Source: Pseudomonas helvetica
Lineage (GTDB): Bacteria; Pseudomonadota; Gammaproteobacteria; Pseudomonadales; Pseudomonadaceae
Assembly (NCBI RefSeq): GCF_039908645.1
Contig: NZ_CP150917.1
Location: 1,988,501-2,052,500, forward strand
DNA: 64,000 bases
Direction: 5' to 3'
The translations under genes and the position numbers were made by a program. Positions 25,487 through 33,903 of the stretch are shown one piece after another (the stretch's first letter is position 1; each line of letters opens with the position of its first letter). Below the pieces are notes generated by a model. The model worked only from the letters and a program-made list of their open reading frames with translations, searched no databases and was not told where the DNA came from.

Positions 25487-26089
25487 TCATTCTGGCACGT
25501 TGCTGTGCAGGCTTAACAGTTCAGGTGTATTCAGGTTGGCCAGGCGTCGATCGTTTTCGGGGCATTGCAGTGCGATGGCACCCAGGTTGCGCATGATGCG
25601 TCCGGGGCTGCGTTCACCCTCGTTCCAGGCGTTTTCAAACTCGCCTGCCAGCGCTACAGGGATAATGCACAGCAACGGTTCCCAATGCTCGCCCTGGCGT
25701 AGCATCAAGGGTTTGTCCGGCTGTTGGCGGGCGGCTTCTCGCATGGCCGTGAGCAGTTGGGCATCAATGCGCGGCACGTCGCAGGGCAGTACCATCAGAT
25801 GGGGATGTCGCGCGACCGCCAACCCGGCGCGAATGCCAGCCAAGGGGCCCGGGAAGTCGCTATTGTCGTCATGCACCAACTGGTCGGCATAAAGCGCGTA
25901 TTTTTCCATATTGCGGTTGCAGGAAATGATCAGGTCATCGCTCAAGCCTCGAGTCAGGTGATGCAGATGAGCAATCAGAGGCAGGCCTTGCCACACCAGC
26001 AGCCCCTTGTCCTGACCGCCCATGCGCTGACCACGTCCTCCCGCCAGAAGCAGGATGGAGCAGGGCGGCAACTGGAAGTTCGAGGTCAT
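25487..26089 (-). CDS. mobA: Molybdenum cofactor guanylyltransferase MobA
   Basis: Attaches GMP to molybdopterin to form the bis-MGD cofactor. 200 residues. The nucleotidyltransferase signature [15 protein letters not shown] is at 15-29, and the Mg-binding LPCDVPRID is at about 100-108. ATG 26089 follows GGAG. It is divergent from moaB-moeA over 81 bases, so a shared control region is likely. The mobA / moaB-moeA arrangement is the same as recalled from P. aeruginosa. Confidence 0.93.
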   Translation of the reverse strand: MTSNFQLPPCSILLLAGGRGQRMGGQDKGLLVWQGLPLIAHLHHLTRGLSDDLIISCNRNMEKYALYADQLVHDDNSDFPGPLAGIRAGLAVARHPHLMVLPCDVPRIDAQLLTAMREAARQQPDKPLMLRQGEHWEPLLCIIPVALAGEFENAWNEGERSPGRIMRNLGAIALQCPENDRRLANLNTPELLSLHSNVPE

Positions 26090-26170
26090 GCTGCATCTCC
26101 ATCGGTGCGCTGAAAAAATGAGGCGCTGTGATATAACACCGGGCTGTTTCTCCTACAACTGGACGAGCCT

Positions 26171-26710
26171 ATGAAAGCCAAGGCTGATGTACCTTTCGCC
26201 CCGCTGAACATTGCGGTGCTGACTGTCAGTGATACCCGCACGCTGGAAACCGATACCTCGGGACAGGTCTTCGTTGACCGCCTCAGTGCTGCCGGGCATA
26301 ACCTGGCCGCGCGTATTCTGCTTAAAGATGACCTCTACAAAATTCGCGCGCAAGTCGCGACCTGGATCGCTGACGACGTCGTGCAAGTGGTGCTGATTAC
26401 GGGCGGTACGGGTTTTACCGGTCGTGACAGTACACCGGAAGCTGTCAGTTGCCTGCTGGATAAGCAGGTCGACGGATTTGGCGAGCTGTTTCGGCAGATC
26501 TCGGTTGCGGACATCGGCACCTCGACGGTGCAATCGCGTGCATTGGCAGGGTTGGCCAATGGCACGCTGGTCTGCTGTCTGCCGGGTTCTACCAATGCGG
26601 TGCGAACTGGTTGGGACGGGATTCTCGCGGAGCAACTGGATTCGCGGCATCGTCCGTGTAACTTCGTCGCTCACTTGAAACAGGCGGCACCCTGTGAATC
26701 CCGTGGGTAA
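26171..26710 (+). CDS. moaB: Molybdopterin biosynthesis protein MoaB
   Basis: MogA/MoaB family adenylyltransferase-like protein, 179 residues, acting at the molybdopterin adenylylation step. The conserved LITGGTGFTGRDSTPE is at about 75-90 and the PGSTNAVRTGWD region near 139-150. It overlaps the start of moeA by 17 bases, so the two are co-translated. It could be called mog by function; length and motif order fit MoaB. Confidence 0.9.
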   Translation: MKAKADVPFAPLNIAVLTVSDTRTLETDTSGQVFVDRLSAAGHNLAARILLKDDLYKIRAQVATWIADDVVQVVLITGGTGFTGRDSTPEAVSCLLDKQVDGFGELFRQISVADIGTSTVQSRALAGLANGTLVCCLPGSTNAVRTGWDGILAEQLDSRHRPCNFVAHLKQAAPCESRG

Positions 26711-27920
26711 GCCGGGCAAGACCGGCAGCTTGATGCCCGTCGAAGTGGCGCTGGCACGCTTGCTGGAAATGGCTGAGGCGTCGCCAATCCTCGAGCGCGA
26801 ACGATTGCCGTTGGCCGCGATCCAGGGCCGCGTTCTTGCCGAGGACCTGGTATCGACCCTTGATCTGCCGCCATGGCCCAACAGCGCCATGGATGGTTAT
26901 GCCTTGCGCCTGGCCGATTGGACTGGCGAGCCACTGGTGGTCAGCCAGAAGATTTTTGCCGGGCAAGCCCCGGAGCCATTGGCACCCGGTACATGTGCAC
27001 GGATATTCACCGGTGCCCCGGTGCCAGCGGGTGCAGACTGCGTAGAAATGCAGGAAAACGCCGAGGTCCAGGCGGACCAACGGGTACGTTTTACCGAGCC
27101 GATGCGCGCAGGGCAAAACATTCGCCCACAAGGTCAGGAAACCACGGTGGGTGAACAGGTATTGACCGCCGGTACGCGCCTGGGTCCCATCGAGCAAGGT
27201 TTGGCAGCGTCACTGGGGTGTGCAGAACTAGAAGTCGTGCGCAAGGTACGGGTTGCGGTGCTGTCCACCGGAGACGAGTTGGTCGAGCCTGGGCAAGCCC
27301 TCGGTCCGGGTCAGATCTATAACAGCAATCGGGTATTGCTGTGCAGTTGGTTGCAGCGTTTAGGCTGCGAAGTGATCGATGCGGGGATTCTGCCGGACGA
27401 TTTGCAGGCCACTCGCAATCGGCTCGCCGAACTGGGGGATGTCGACCTGATCCTGTCTACGGGCGGTGTATCGGTAGGCGAGGCGGATTTCCTGGGTATT
27501 GCGCTGCGCGAAGAGGGCGAACTGGCCTTGTGGAAATTGGCCATCAAGCCGGGGAAACCACTGACGTTCGGGCATTTTCGAGGCGTGCCGGTGATTGGGT
27601 TGCCTGGCAATCCTGCGTCGACACTGGTGACCTTCGCCTTGTTGGCACGCCCTTATCTGTTACGCCGCCAAGGCGTGAGAGAGATTCGGCCTTTGCAGTT
27701 TCAGGTTCCGGCAGGATTCGTCTGGTCCAAGGCCGGCAATCGCCGTGAATACCTGCGCGGTCGTCTGGAGCATGGGCGGGCAATTATCTACAAGAATCAG
27801 AGCTCGGGTGTTTTGCGCAGTGCTGCCTGGGCGGAAGGGCTGGTTGAAGTGCTGGAAGATCGCACGTTGGTCGAGGGTGATTGGGTGAACTTCATCCCCC
27901 TGAGTGAAGTGCTGGGCTAG
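26694..27920 (+). CDS. moeA: Molybdopterin molybdenumtransferase MoeA
   Basis: Inserts molybdate into adenylylated molybdopterin. 408 residues, four-domain MoeA. Conserved PPWPNSAMDGYA (59-70), FTGAPVPAGAD (105-115), and the catalytic domain motifs STGDEL (191-196) and STGGVSVGEAD (255-265) are present. GTG start at 26694, overlapping moaB; AGGCGG lies upstream. The ATG at 26733 is an internal alternative that would cut 13 residues. A strong terminator follows. Confidence 0.93.
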   Translation: MNPVGKPGKTGSLMPVEVALARLLEMAEASPILERERLPLAAIQGRVLAEDLVSTLDLPPWPNSAMDGYALRLADWTGEPLVVSQKIFAGQAPEPLAPGTCARIFTGAPVPAGADCVEMQENAEVQADQRVRFTEPMRAGQNIRPQGQETTVGEQVLTAGTRLGPIEQGLAASLGCAELEVVRKVRVAVLSTGDELVEPGQALGPGQIYNSNRVLLCSWLQRLGCEVIDAGILPDDLQATRNRLAELGDVDLILSTGGVSVGEADFLGIALREEGELALWKLAIKPGKPLTFGHFRGVPVIGLPGNPASTLVTFALLARPYLLRRQGVREIRPLQFQVPAGFVWSKAGNRREYLRGRLEHGRAIIYKNQSSGVLRSAAWAEGLVEVLEDRTLVEGDWVNFIPLSEVLG

Positions 27921-27946
27921 GTCTTTGCGCACTACAGCCTCGCCAG

Positions 27947-27985
27947 CACCAGGCCCGGTATGGATCACGTCGGGCCTGGTGTTTC
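27947..27985 (+). terminator. Terminator after moeA
   Basis: CACCAGGCCCG (27947-27957) pairs with CGGGCCTGGTG (27971-27981), 11 bases perfect, followed by TTTCGT. It is 26 bases past the moeA stop. Confidence 0.8.
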
Positions 27986-27995
27986 GTGGTGCAGG

Positions 27996-28190
27996 TTATG
28001 CGTTAAGTAGCGTCACGAGTTGATCGAAGCGGCTGTTGGCAATCCAGCCGAGCAGGCTGATGATCACCGCCGCAGCGCCTGCCGAGTAGGCAAGCCTGTG
28101 CTTGATGGACTTGACGTTGTTTCGGACTTCTTCCATATCTCTGCGGATGTACTTGAGGTGGGTCTCCAGCTCTACAACGCGCGGTTCCAT
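27996..28190 (-). CDS. Small membrane protein resembling XhlA (haemolysin/holin-associated)
   Basis: 64 residues. A charged, heptad-like N-terminal helix (VVELETHLKYIRRDMEEVR, about 5-23, then NNVKSIKHRL) precedes one membrane segment (about 36-53, SAGAAAVIISLLGWIAN). This layout, an ELE-H-YIRRDM coiled coil plus TM, resembles XhlA of Bacillus phage PBSX. ATG 28190 follows GGAGTG; the longer frame to 28313 is not convincing. No endolysin or phage gene is near, so it may be a domesticated orphan. Convergent with moeA. Confidence 0.65.
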   Translation of the reverse strand: MEPRVVELETHLKYIRRDMEEVRNNVKSIKHRLAYSAGAAAVIISLLGWIANSRFDQLVTLLNA

Positions 28191-28518
28191 GTCGTTCACT
28201 CCAGGTGTGTTGACGGTGCAATTGCATTCAATCGGGTGAGCGGGGTGGCCGGTGTTTGGAGGCGCATCCCGGTTCGCTGGAAATCGTAAGTCATGGCTTT
28301 GCATTAAGTGCATGGCTCCCTGCCTGATAGACCCTGGTCATATTGCGTGCACATCCTTGTGGATTTTTTGCTGTTGCCTGATAACTGCAGTCACAAGGTG
28401 TACCAATGCCAAATGACCGTCAATTGGGCATATTCATCATGACTTGTAAGAAAAAAGTCGACATGTAGGACGCTTCTGAATGCCTGAGGGATAGGCACTA
28501 CAGGGCGTTGCATCTGGC
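28191..28518. other. Spacer with no gene seen
   Basis: About 330 bases between the XhlA-like gene and the LuxR-type regulator. It holds a TGTAGGAC sequence (28464-28471) equal to a half of the rocA2 palindrome class. No promoter or terminator is convincing. Confidence 0.35.
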
Positions 28519-29178
28519 CTAATCGTCGAGACTGATGATTTGCTCGCGCACGGCAAACAGTACCAGGCCCGCGACATCGAAGATCTGCAAGCGCTTCATG
28601 ATCTGAGAGCGATGGGTTTCCACCGTTTTGATGCTCAGGCCCAAACCATTGGCAATCTCGCGAGTGGATTTGCCACGCACGATCAAGCGCAGAATCTCTA
28701 GCTGGCGAGCCGTCAGATTATGGGTGTCGACGGGTTCTGGCCGGCTTTTCTGGGCACGCACCAGCGCCTGGTTGATCACGGTGTGAGCGATGGCCGGGCT
28801 CAGGTAGCGTTCGTTGTTGCGCAAGGCTTCGAGCGCGTGTTCCAGCTCCGTGGCGGTGGTGTCCTTGAGCAGATAGCCGTGAGCGCCTGACTCCAGGGCT
28901 TGCATGATCAGCGTCGGGTCGGTGTGCATCGACAGGATCAGCACTTTGCTTTGTGGGCGTACGGCCTTGAGTCTTTGCAGAGCCTCGAGCCCGCCGGTTT
29001 CCTTCATGGATATATCCAGCAGGATGATGTCGGGGCTTAGCTTCTCGACCATTTCGAGCAGTTGCGCACCATCATTGGCTTCACCAATGACGGCGTAACC
29101 GGGAATGTCCAGAACCAGCGCACGCACGCCGGCTCTGATCAGCGAGTGGTCATCCACCAGAAGCAAGTTACAAGTCAA
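28519..29178 (-). CDS. NarL/LuxR-family response regulator
   Basis: 219 residues. Receiver: D9/D10 acidic pair (LLVDDHSL), phosphoacceptor D55 (ILLDISMKE), lysine in YLLKDTTA. The LuxR HTH spans about 152-197 with LTARQLEILRLIVRGKSTREI and SIKTVETHRSQI. TTG start at 29178 overlapping the kinase stop (TTGA) with AAGG 9 bases upstream, so kinase and regulator are translationally coupled. No target is visible. The regulon cannot be assigned by sequence alone. Confidence 0.88.
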   Translation of the reverse strand: MTCNLLLVDDHSLIRAGVRALVLDIPGYAVIGEANDGAQLLEMVEKLSPDIILLDISMKETGGLEALQRLKAVRPQSKVLILSMHTDPTLIMQALESGAHGYLLKDTTATELEHALEALRNNERYLSPAIAHTVINQALVRAQKSRPEPVDTHNLTARQLEILRLIVRGKSTREIANGLGLSIKTVETHRSQIMKRLQIFDVAGLVLFAVREQIISLDD

Positions 29179-30068
29179 TGTTGAACCTTTTTCGTACTGG
29201 CTCGTTCGAGCGCGCGGGGTGCCCAGGGGAAAAGTGCTTCGATCTGTGTACCCTTGCCGGGCTCGCTGATGACGCTCAAGGTGCCGCCCAGTTGTTCGAC
29301 CCGCTCCGACATGCCGGCCATTCCGCGTTGCCCTTCACGACCAGGATGGGTGGCTGGAGAAAAGCCCAGTCCGTCATCGCTGATAAACAGCGCCAGTCCT
29401 TGGGGCAGACGTTGCAGGCGAATCAGCAGGTTTTTGGCTTGGGCATGACGCAGCATATTGGTGACGGCTTCCTGAGAAATCCGAAACGCCGCCACCGCCA
29501 TTTCTTCTGGAATACCGGTCAGGCGCTGCTGGCATTCAAGGCTCCAGTTCACGGCAGTATTGGCCAGCATTTTGAGCAGATGTGCACGCAAACTGGCTTC
29601 AAGGCCAAGGCTGGTGAGTTGTCTTGGATTGAGAATGGCCGAGACATCACGAACTTTGGTCAGGGTTTCTTCCAGCGTGTCGCAGAGCAGGGTGCAATGG
29701 CTTTGCAGTTCTTCGGGCTGACGTCGCTTGAGCCATTCACTTTGCAGCTTTGCCGCCGTCAGCAATTGGCCGATGTCGTCGTGGAGTTCACGGCTGAGCC
29801 GATGGCGTTCGTTTTCCTGTACTTCCAGCAAACGATCGGCCAGTTCCTGAGGCTGGAACCTGATCGATTTTCGCGAACTGCAATACTGCACCCAGACGCT
29901 GGTGGCTGCCGCGAGATTCAATATCAGCAGTGCGACTGGAAATTGGCTGGACAGGCAGTAAACCAGCAGGCTGCCCACCGCAGAGCACAGGCACAGCAGC
30001 AGTGTGAACCGGCGAACGCTTTTTCGGGAGGGTGGCCAAGAGGCGACTGACTTGAGGCTGGCGTACAT
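29175..30068 (-). CDS. NarX-type sensor histidine kinase (HisKA_3)
   Basis: About 297 residues from ATG 30068 (MYASLKSVASW), with two adjacent membrane segments near residues 21-63 and almost no periplasmic loop, then a HisKA_3 dimerisation domain with the phospho-histidine in SRELHDDIGQLL (about residue 96) and a HATPase with DDGLGF and GQRGMAGM motifs. Without an external sensor domain it probably senses a membrane or intracellular state. The frame stays open to a TTG at 30167, which would add 33 poorly structured residues; neither start has a strong ribosome-binding site. Cognate regulator overlaps by 4 bases. Confidence 0.82.
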   Translation of the reverse strand: MYASLKSVASWPPSRKSVRRFTLLLCLCSAVGSLLVYCLSSQFPVALLILNLAAATSVWVQYCSSRKSIRFQPQELADRLLEVQENERHRLSRELHDDIGQLLTAAKLQSEWLKRRQPEELQSHCTLLCDTLEETLTKVRDVSAILNPRQLTSLGLEASLRAHLLKMLANTAVNWSLECQQRLTGIPEEMAVAAFRISQEAVTNMLRHAQAKNLLIRLQRLPQGLALFISDDGLGFSPATHPGREGQRGMAGMSERVEQLGGTLSVISEPGKGTQIEALFPWAPRALERASTKKVQH

Positions 30069-30588
30069 AGCGGATGGAGCCAATGAATGTTCGCTGCGGG
30101 CAGACCGGTCACGATGGCTGACGGGTCTCTGTGTGGAAAATGCTGGTAATTGAATAGTGAGCTTCAAGTTAGCGCAGTCTGATTGTCAAAATCGAGTGTT
30201 GCACTGTACAAGGGAATAGGCTCCGCCTGAAGTCAGAGTGCCATAGCGCAGAACCAACTAATTGGGCCGCATAATACCACTTAACATACCGTTGGTCGCG
30301 TTCGCTATATATGTCCAAAGGGTCAGGAATTTAGCCGTTGCTGGACATATGCTCCACGTTGGCGGTCATGGGCTGGTGACTGAGCGTCCAGCATGACTCA
30401 TTACGTCACTAATCAGTTTGCAGCGCTCTGGACGGGTAGCTCAGGAGGTCGGAAGTCGGCAACTAATGCTTGGGTTATTAATTTGATTCTGACGTTAAAA
30501 GATATGAAGTATTCAATTGCGACGCGAAAGCGTTGTTGCTGGAAGTGTTAAAAATTATCAAACGATGCCATGCATTATCTGATGCAAC
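30069..30588. other. Long spacer upstream of the HisKA_3 kinase
   Basis: About 520 bases without a supported gene, AT-richer than the surroundings. It holds the inverted repeat ATATGTCCA / TGGACATAT (30309-30317 / 30342-30350, 24 bases apart), which could be an operator for the kinase-regulator operon. Otherwise nothing assignable. Confidence 0.4.
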
Positions 30589-31059
30589 TCAGGCATGTCT
30601 TGCCGAAAGCGGAACGCATGCGAATGGCTTGGTGGGTAATGCCAGGCGCGTCGGGGCACGGCCAATTTCCATCGCGAAGGCTTCGATCAACGATAGCTGT
30701 TCGGCGTCATCGAGGCTGAGTTGGCCGGTAGTCAGGTCGACCAGTTCAAGTTGCCAGGCCATCAATGTGAAGCACTCTTTCAAGGCACACAGTGCCTGGT
30801 CGTTCAGGTCGATTTGATTGCGTGCACCGTTGAGCAAGGCGTGAATGCACATCGAGAACTCGGATACCGCCCGCAGTGCCAATGCATCGGCCCGGTTGGC
30901 CAGGGTGAACAGTGTGTTCAGCATGCAATCGATGGCGTCCTGATCATTGTTGATCAGTTGCAGGTGGCTCAGGCATTCCTCGGATTTGGCCAGCAGGGTT
31001 TCTGCCTCGATCAAGAATTCGGGCAGTCGCTGATTCCGGTTTTTACGATCGTTCAGCAT
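30589..31059 (-). CDS. Degenerate HPt-like helical protein divergent from cheV
   Basis: 156 residues, all-helical by eye. The stretch MLNTLFTLANRADALALRAV (46-65) aligns with the HPt core FR-x-x-HTLKG-x-A, with SEFSMCIHALLNGAR (66-80) as the following HPt helix; F51 falls where the phosphorylated histidine should be, and the KG pair is replaced by AN. It therefore looks like a CheA-P1/HPt fold that cannot be phosphorylated. ATG 31059 follows GGAGAAAAGC; a GTG at 31071 is less likely. Divergent from cheV. A binding or scaffold role in chemotaxis signalling is inference. Confidence 0.65.
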   Translation of the reverse strand: MLNDRKNRNQRLPEFLIEAETLLAKSEECLSHLQLINNDQDAIDCMLNTLFTLANRADALALRAVSEFSMCIHALLNGARNQIDLNDQALCALKECFTLMAWQLELVDLTTGQLSLDDAEQLSLIEAFAMEIGRAPTRLALPTKPFACVPLSARHA

Positions 31060-31625
31060 GCTTTTCTCCACGACATCAAGTCAGGTGATGCAATCAGCCG
31101 TATGGCGAACGGGCGTAAGGTACTGCCGGACCACGACCGGAATCTGTAGGGCAGTTCTGATTTTTTGCTGTTGACGATGAACGGTCTGTTTGCGTTCGAC
31201 GCGAATGCCCCGATGGAGCGAGCCTGATTGACAGCGTAACGAGGTGCCGAACCCATTAGCCGTGAGGCATGAGGTGCGTAACCCGGCGGGCTGAAAAAAG
31301 AGCTCGGCAACGGTACTTCGATCACAGACAAAAGCCTGACTCCATTCATGCAGTGAGAATGGCGTCACATTAATGGCTATTGGATATCGCGAATATCAGG
31401 CTGATCCCGATTGCGGCTAGGGGATTCCCTGATGTCACGGAACTTGACACGCAAAGACGGGTCGCGCGCAGGGTTGTGCAGTGGATGAAATAGCCGCTTC
31501 AGTAGAGCATGATGTTAATGTGACATCAATTCCTTTGCGTGGCATTTTGTTTGCGGGTCAAGATTGCGTGAGATCCGCCGATAACTTTCTTTAGTGAATT
31601 CATCAGAAAAGCCCAGGAGTCATCA
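31060..31625. other. Divergent control region, HPt-like gene / cheV
   Basis: About 565 bases. On the plus strand it ends in a sigma-54-like promoter (31540-31554) before cheV. GTCACATTAA (31364-31373) and TTAATGTGAC (31515-31524) are exact complements 141 bases apart. A 95-codon frame on the minus strand (31368-31081) starting at GTG has no ribosome-binding site or recognisable homology and is not called. Confidence 0.4.
31540..31554 (+). promoter_or_regulatory. Sigma-54-like promoter of cheV
   Basis: TGGCAT-TTTGT-TTGC matches the -24/-12 consensus TGGCAC-N5-TTGC except one base, with GG and GC at the essential positions. It lies about 70 bases before the cheV ATG. Flagellar and chemotaxis genes in Pseudomonas are often RpoN-dependent. 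Confidence 0.6.
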
Positions 31626-32561
31626 ATGGCCGGCATTCTCGACACAGTAGATCAACGCACACAGCTGGTGGGTGAGAATCGCCTGGAAATTCTCATGTTT
31701 CGCCTGGCCGGTCGGCAGTTATTTGCAATCAACGTCTTCAAGGTGCAGGAAGTCCTGCAATTGCCAAAGCTGACCTTGATGCCGCAGCGTCACCCGTTTG
31801 TCTGTGGTGTGGTCAATCTGCGTGGCCAGACATTGCCGGTGATCGACCTGTCCCAGGCCATCGGCATGCGACCGCTGGTGCCGGGGCCCAACAGCACCAT
31901 CATCGTGACCGAGTACAACCGCTCGGTGCAGGCCTTCCTGGTCGGTGGCGTCGATCGCATCGTCAACATGAACTGGGAAGCTATTCTGCCGCCGCCAACC
32001 AGTGCCGGGCGCCAGCATTACCTGACGGCCATCAGCAAGGTCGATGACCAACTGGTGGAGATCATCGACGTCGAAAAAGTACTCGCCGAGATCGTGCCTT
32101 ACAACGCCAAGGTTTCGCGTGACAAGCTCGAAGATCCGGTGCTGGAGCGCGCCCGCGGTCGTGAAGTGCTGCTGGTGGACGACTCCAATGTTGCCCTGTC
32201 CCAGTTGCGCGATACCCTGGGTCAGCTCGGGGTGAAAATGCACATCGCCAGTGACGGTCTGAAGGCGCTGAACATGCTCAAGACCTGGGCCGATACGGGT
32301 GTGGTCATGACCGACAAATTGCTGATGATCTTCACCGACGCGGAGATGCCCGAGATGGACGGTTACCGCCTGACCACCGAGATTCGCAACGATCCACGCT
32401 TGCGCGGCCTGTACGTCGTCCTGCATACCTCGCTGTCCGGCAGCTTCAACGACTCGATGGTGAAGAAGGTCGGTTGTGACAACTTCCTCTCGAAATTCCA
32501 GCCAGACAAACTGGTCGACGTGGTGCGCCAGCGCCTGATGCTCGACGCAGTCCCGGCCTGA
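31626..32561 (+). CDS. cheV: Chemotaxis coupling protein CheV
   Basis: 311 residues: CheW-like coupling domain (about 20-160) fused to a receiver (about 178-305) with phosphoacceptor D238 in IFTDAEMPEMDG and the acidic pair in LLVDDSN. It links chemoreceptors to CheA and is phosphorylated by CheA, which helps adaptation. AGGAG lies 8 bases before the ATG. Monocistronic, ended by a stem-loop. Pseudomonads carry several CheV paralogues; this one is not in a large che cluster. Confidence 0.93.
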   Translation: MAGILDTVDQRTQLVGENRLEILMFRLAGRQLFAINVFKVQEVLQLPKLTLMPQRHPFVCGVVNLRGQTLPVIDLSQAIGMRPLVPGPNSTIIVTEYNRSVQAFLVGGVDRIVNMNWEAILPPPTSAGRQHYLTAISKVDDQLVEIIDVEKVLAEIVPYNAKVSRDKLEDPVLERARGREVLLVDDSNVALSQLRDTLGQLGVKMHIASDGLKALNMLKTWADTGVVMTDKLLMIFTDAEMPEMDGYRLTTEIRNDPRLRGLYVVLHTSLSGSFNDSMVKKVGCDNFLSKFQPDKLVDVVRQRLMLDAVPA

Positions 32562-32568
32562 CGGAACG

Positions 32569-32608
32569 TCACGGGCAGGCAGGATGTCTGCCCGTGATGT
32601 GTTTCTTT
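32569..32608 (+). terminator. Terminator after cheV
   Basis: TCACGGGCAG (32569-32578) pairs with CTGCCCGTGA (32588-32597), 10 bases perfect, followed by the T-rich TGTGTTTCTTTG. Confidence 0.75.
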
Positions 32609-32662
32609 GATTCATCAGCCGGCTCGTATATCGTGGCGCTTTTGCCCACCAGGGAGCTGGCC

Positions 32663-33469
32663 ATGTTGCGTCTGAGCGCGCTTTACCGTTATCCACTCAA
32701 GTCCGGCAAGGGCGAAATCCTGCAACAGGCCAGCCTGGACAAACTGGGGCTGGAGGGGGATCGACGCTGGATGCTGGTGGACGAGGCCAGCGGACGTTTC
32801 CTGACACAACGTGCGGAATCGGGAATGAGCCAGTTGTCGGCGTTGTGGAATACCTCCGGCGGCCTGACGCTCAGTGCACCCGGTCACTCGTCGATCGATA
32901 TTGCCTTGCCTGCCAGCGACGCTGAACTGCGTGGGGTGACCATCTGGCGCGATACCTTGCGAGTTCCCGATGCGGGGGAGGCTGCCGGCGCCTGGGTCAG
33001 TGAATTCATTGGCAAACCTACCCGATTGGTGCAGGTGCCCGAGGCGCTGGCCCGTACCACTCAGGCCGGCTACGGCAAGGAGGACGATAAAGTCGCCTTT
33101 GCCGACGGTTTTCCGCTGTTGTTGATTGGTCAGGCGTCGCTTGAGGACTTGTCGCAACGGGTCGGCCGTCCACTGGAGATGCTGCGTTTTCGACCGAATC
33201 TGGTGATCGAGGGCAGCGAGGCATTTGCCGAGGACGGCTGGAAGCGCATTCGCATTGGCGATGTCGAGTTTCGTGTGGTCAAGCCGTGTTCACGCTGCAT
33301 TCTCACCACCATCGACCCGCAAACCGGTGAGCGCAGTGACGACCGTGAACCCTTGGCGACGCTGCAGAAATACCGTGCGCAAGAGGATGGCGCGATGTTT
33401 GGCCAGAACCTGGTCAACGACGGCAATGGCCGGCTCGAAGTCGGCATGCCGGTAGAGATTCTCGAATGA
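32663..33469 (+). CDS. MOSC-domain protein (YcbX-like, without ferredoxin domain)
   Basis: 268 residues: N-terminal MOSC beta-barrel domain (about 1-115) followed by a MOSC domain with RFRPNL (175-180) and the conserved cysteine pair C209/C212 (VVKPCSRCILT). E. coli YcbX has the same two domains plus a C-terminal 2Fe-2S ferredoxin, which is absent here. YcbX reduces N-hydroxylated compounds using the molybdenum cofactor; whether the short form does so is uncertain. ATG 32663 follows AGGGAG. Genes for molybdenum cofactor synthesis lie 5 kb to the left but are not linked. Confidence 0.85.
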   Translation: MLRLSALYRYPLKSGKGEILQQASLDKLGLEGDRRWMLVDEASGRFLTQRAESGMSQLSALWNTSGGLTLSAPGHSSIDIALPASDAELRGVTIWRDTLRVPDAGEAAGAWVSEFIGKPTRLVQVPEALARTTQAGYGKEDDKVAFADGFPLLLIGQASLEDLSQRVGRPLEMLRFRPNLVIEGSEAFAEDGWKRIRIGDVEFRVVKPCSRCILTTIDPQTGERSDDREPLATLQKYRAQEDGAMFGQNLVNDGNGRLEVGMPVEILE

Positions 33470-33487
33470 GGCTGTAATGCTGGAATG

Positions 33488-33523
33488 AAAAATGCCCGTG
33501 TCTTTCGACACGGGCATTTTTTT
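33488..33523. terminator. Bidirectional terminator between MOSC gene and ppnP
   Basis: AAAATGCCCGTGTC / GACACGGGCATTTT (33489-33502 / 33507-33520) with loop TTTC; A-run on one side and T-run on the other. Confidence 0.92.
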
Positions 33524-33538
33524 ATCGCGGTGAAACGC

Positions 33539-33823
33539 TTAGCCGCGGTATTCGCACAGGTAAGCGGTGTCGACGGCGACTTTCAGCTGGAACTTGCTGT
33601 TGGCCGGTACGTTGAACTGGCTGCCGGCGGCGAAGGTTTCCCAGTCGCTGCTGTCAGGCAGTTTGACGGTCAGGGCCCCGGAAACCACGTGCATGATCTC
33701 ACGCTGGCTGGTGCCGAATTCGTATTCGCCCGGTGCCATGACGCCAATGGTGGCCGGACCTTCAGCGGTGCCGAAGGCAATCGACTTGACGGTGCCGTCG
33801 AAGTACTCGTTGACTTTAAACAT
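33539..33823 (-). CDS. ppnP: Pyrimidine/purine nucleoside phosphorylase PpnP (DUF1255)
   Basis: 94 residues, exactly the family length, a single cupin-like beta-barrel. Broad-specificity phosphorolysis of nucleosides to base and ribose-1-phosphate. Family pattern [19 protein letters not shown] (18-36) and [11 protein letters not shown] are clear. Cytoplasmic, monocistronic. Confidence 0.92.
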   Translation of the reverse strand: MFKVNEYFDGTVKSIAFGTAEGPATIGVMAPGEYEFGTSQREIMHVVSGALTVKLPDSSDWETFAAGSQFNVPANSKFQLKVAVDTAYLCEYRG

Positions 33824-33903
33824 GGGCGATTCCTCGAAATGGGCTAAAAAGGCCGGCCAGTATGCACAAGGCCTTTTCGTCCGTCACCTGTTGCCCTCAA
33901 GGA

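Noticed and set aside
31081..31368. 95-codon minus-strand frame before the HPt-like gene
   Set aside because: GTG start without ribosome-binding site, no recognisable pattern, overlaps another similar-size frame; could be a small gene but not supportable.
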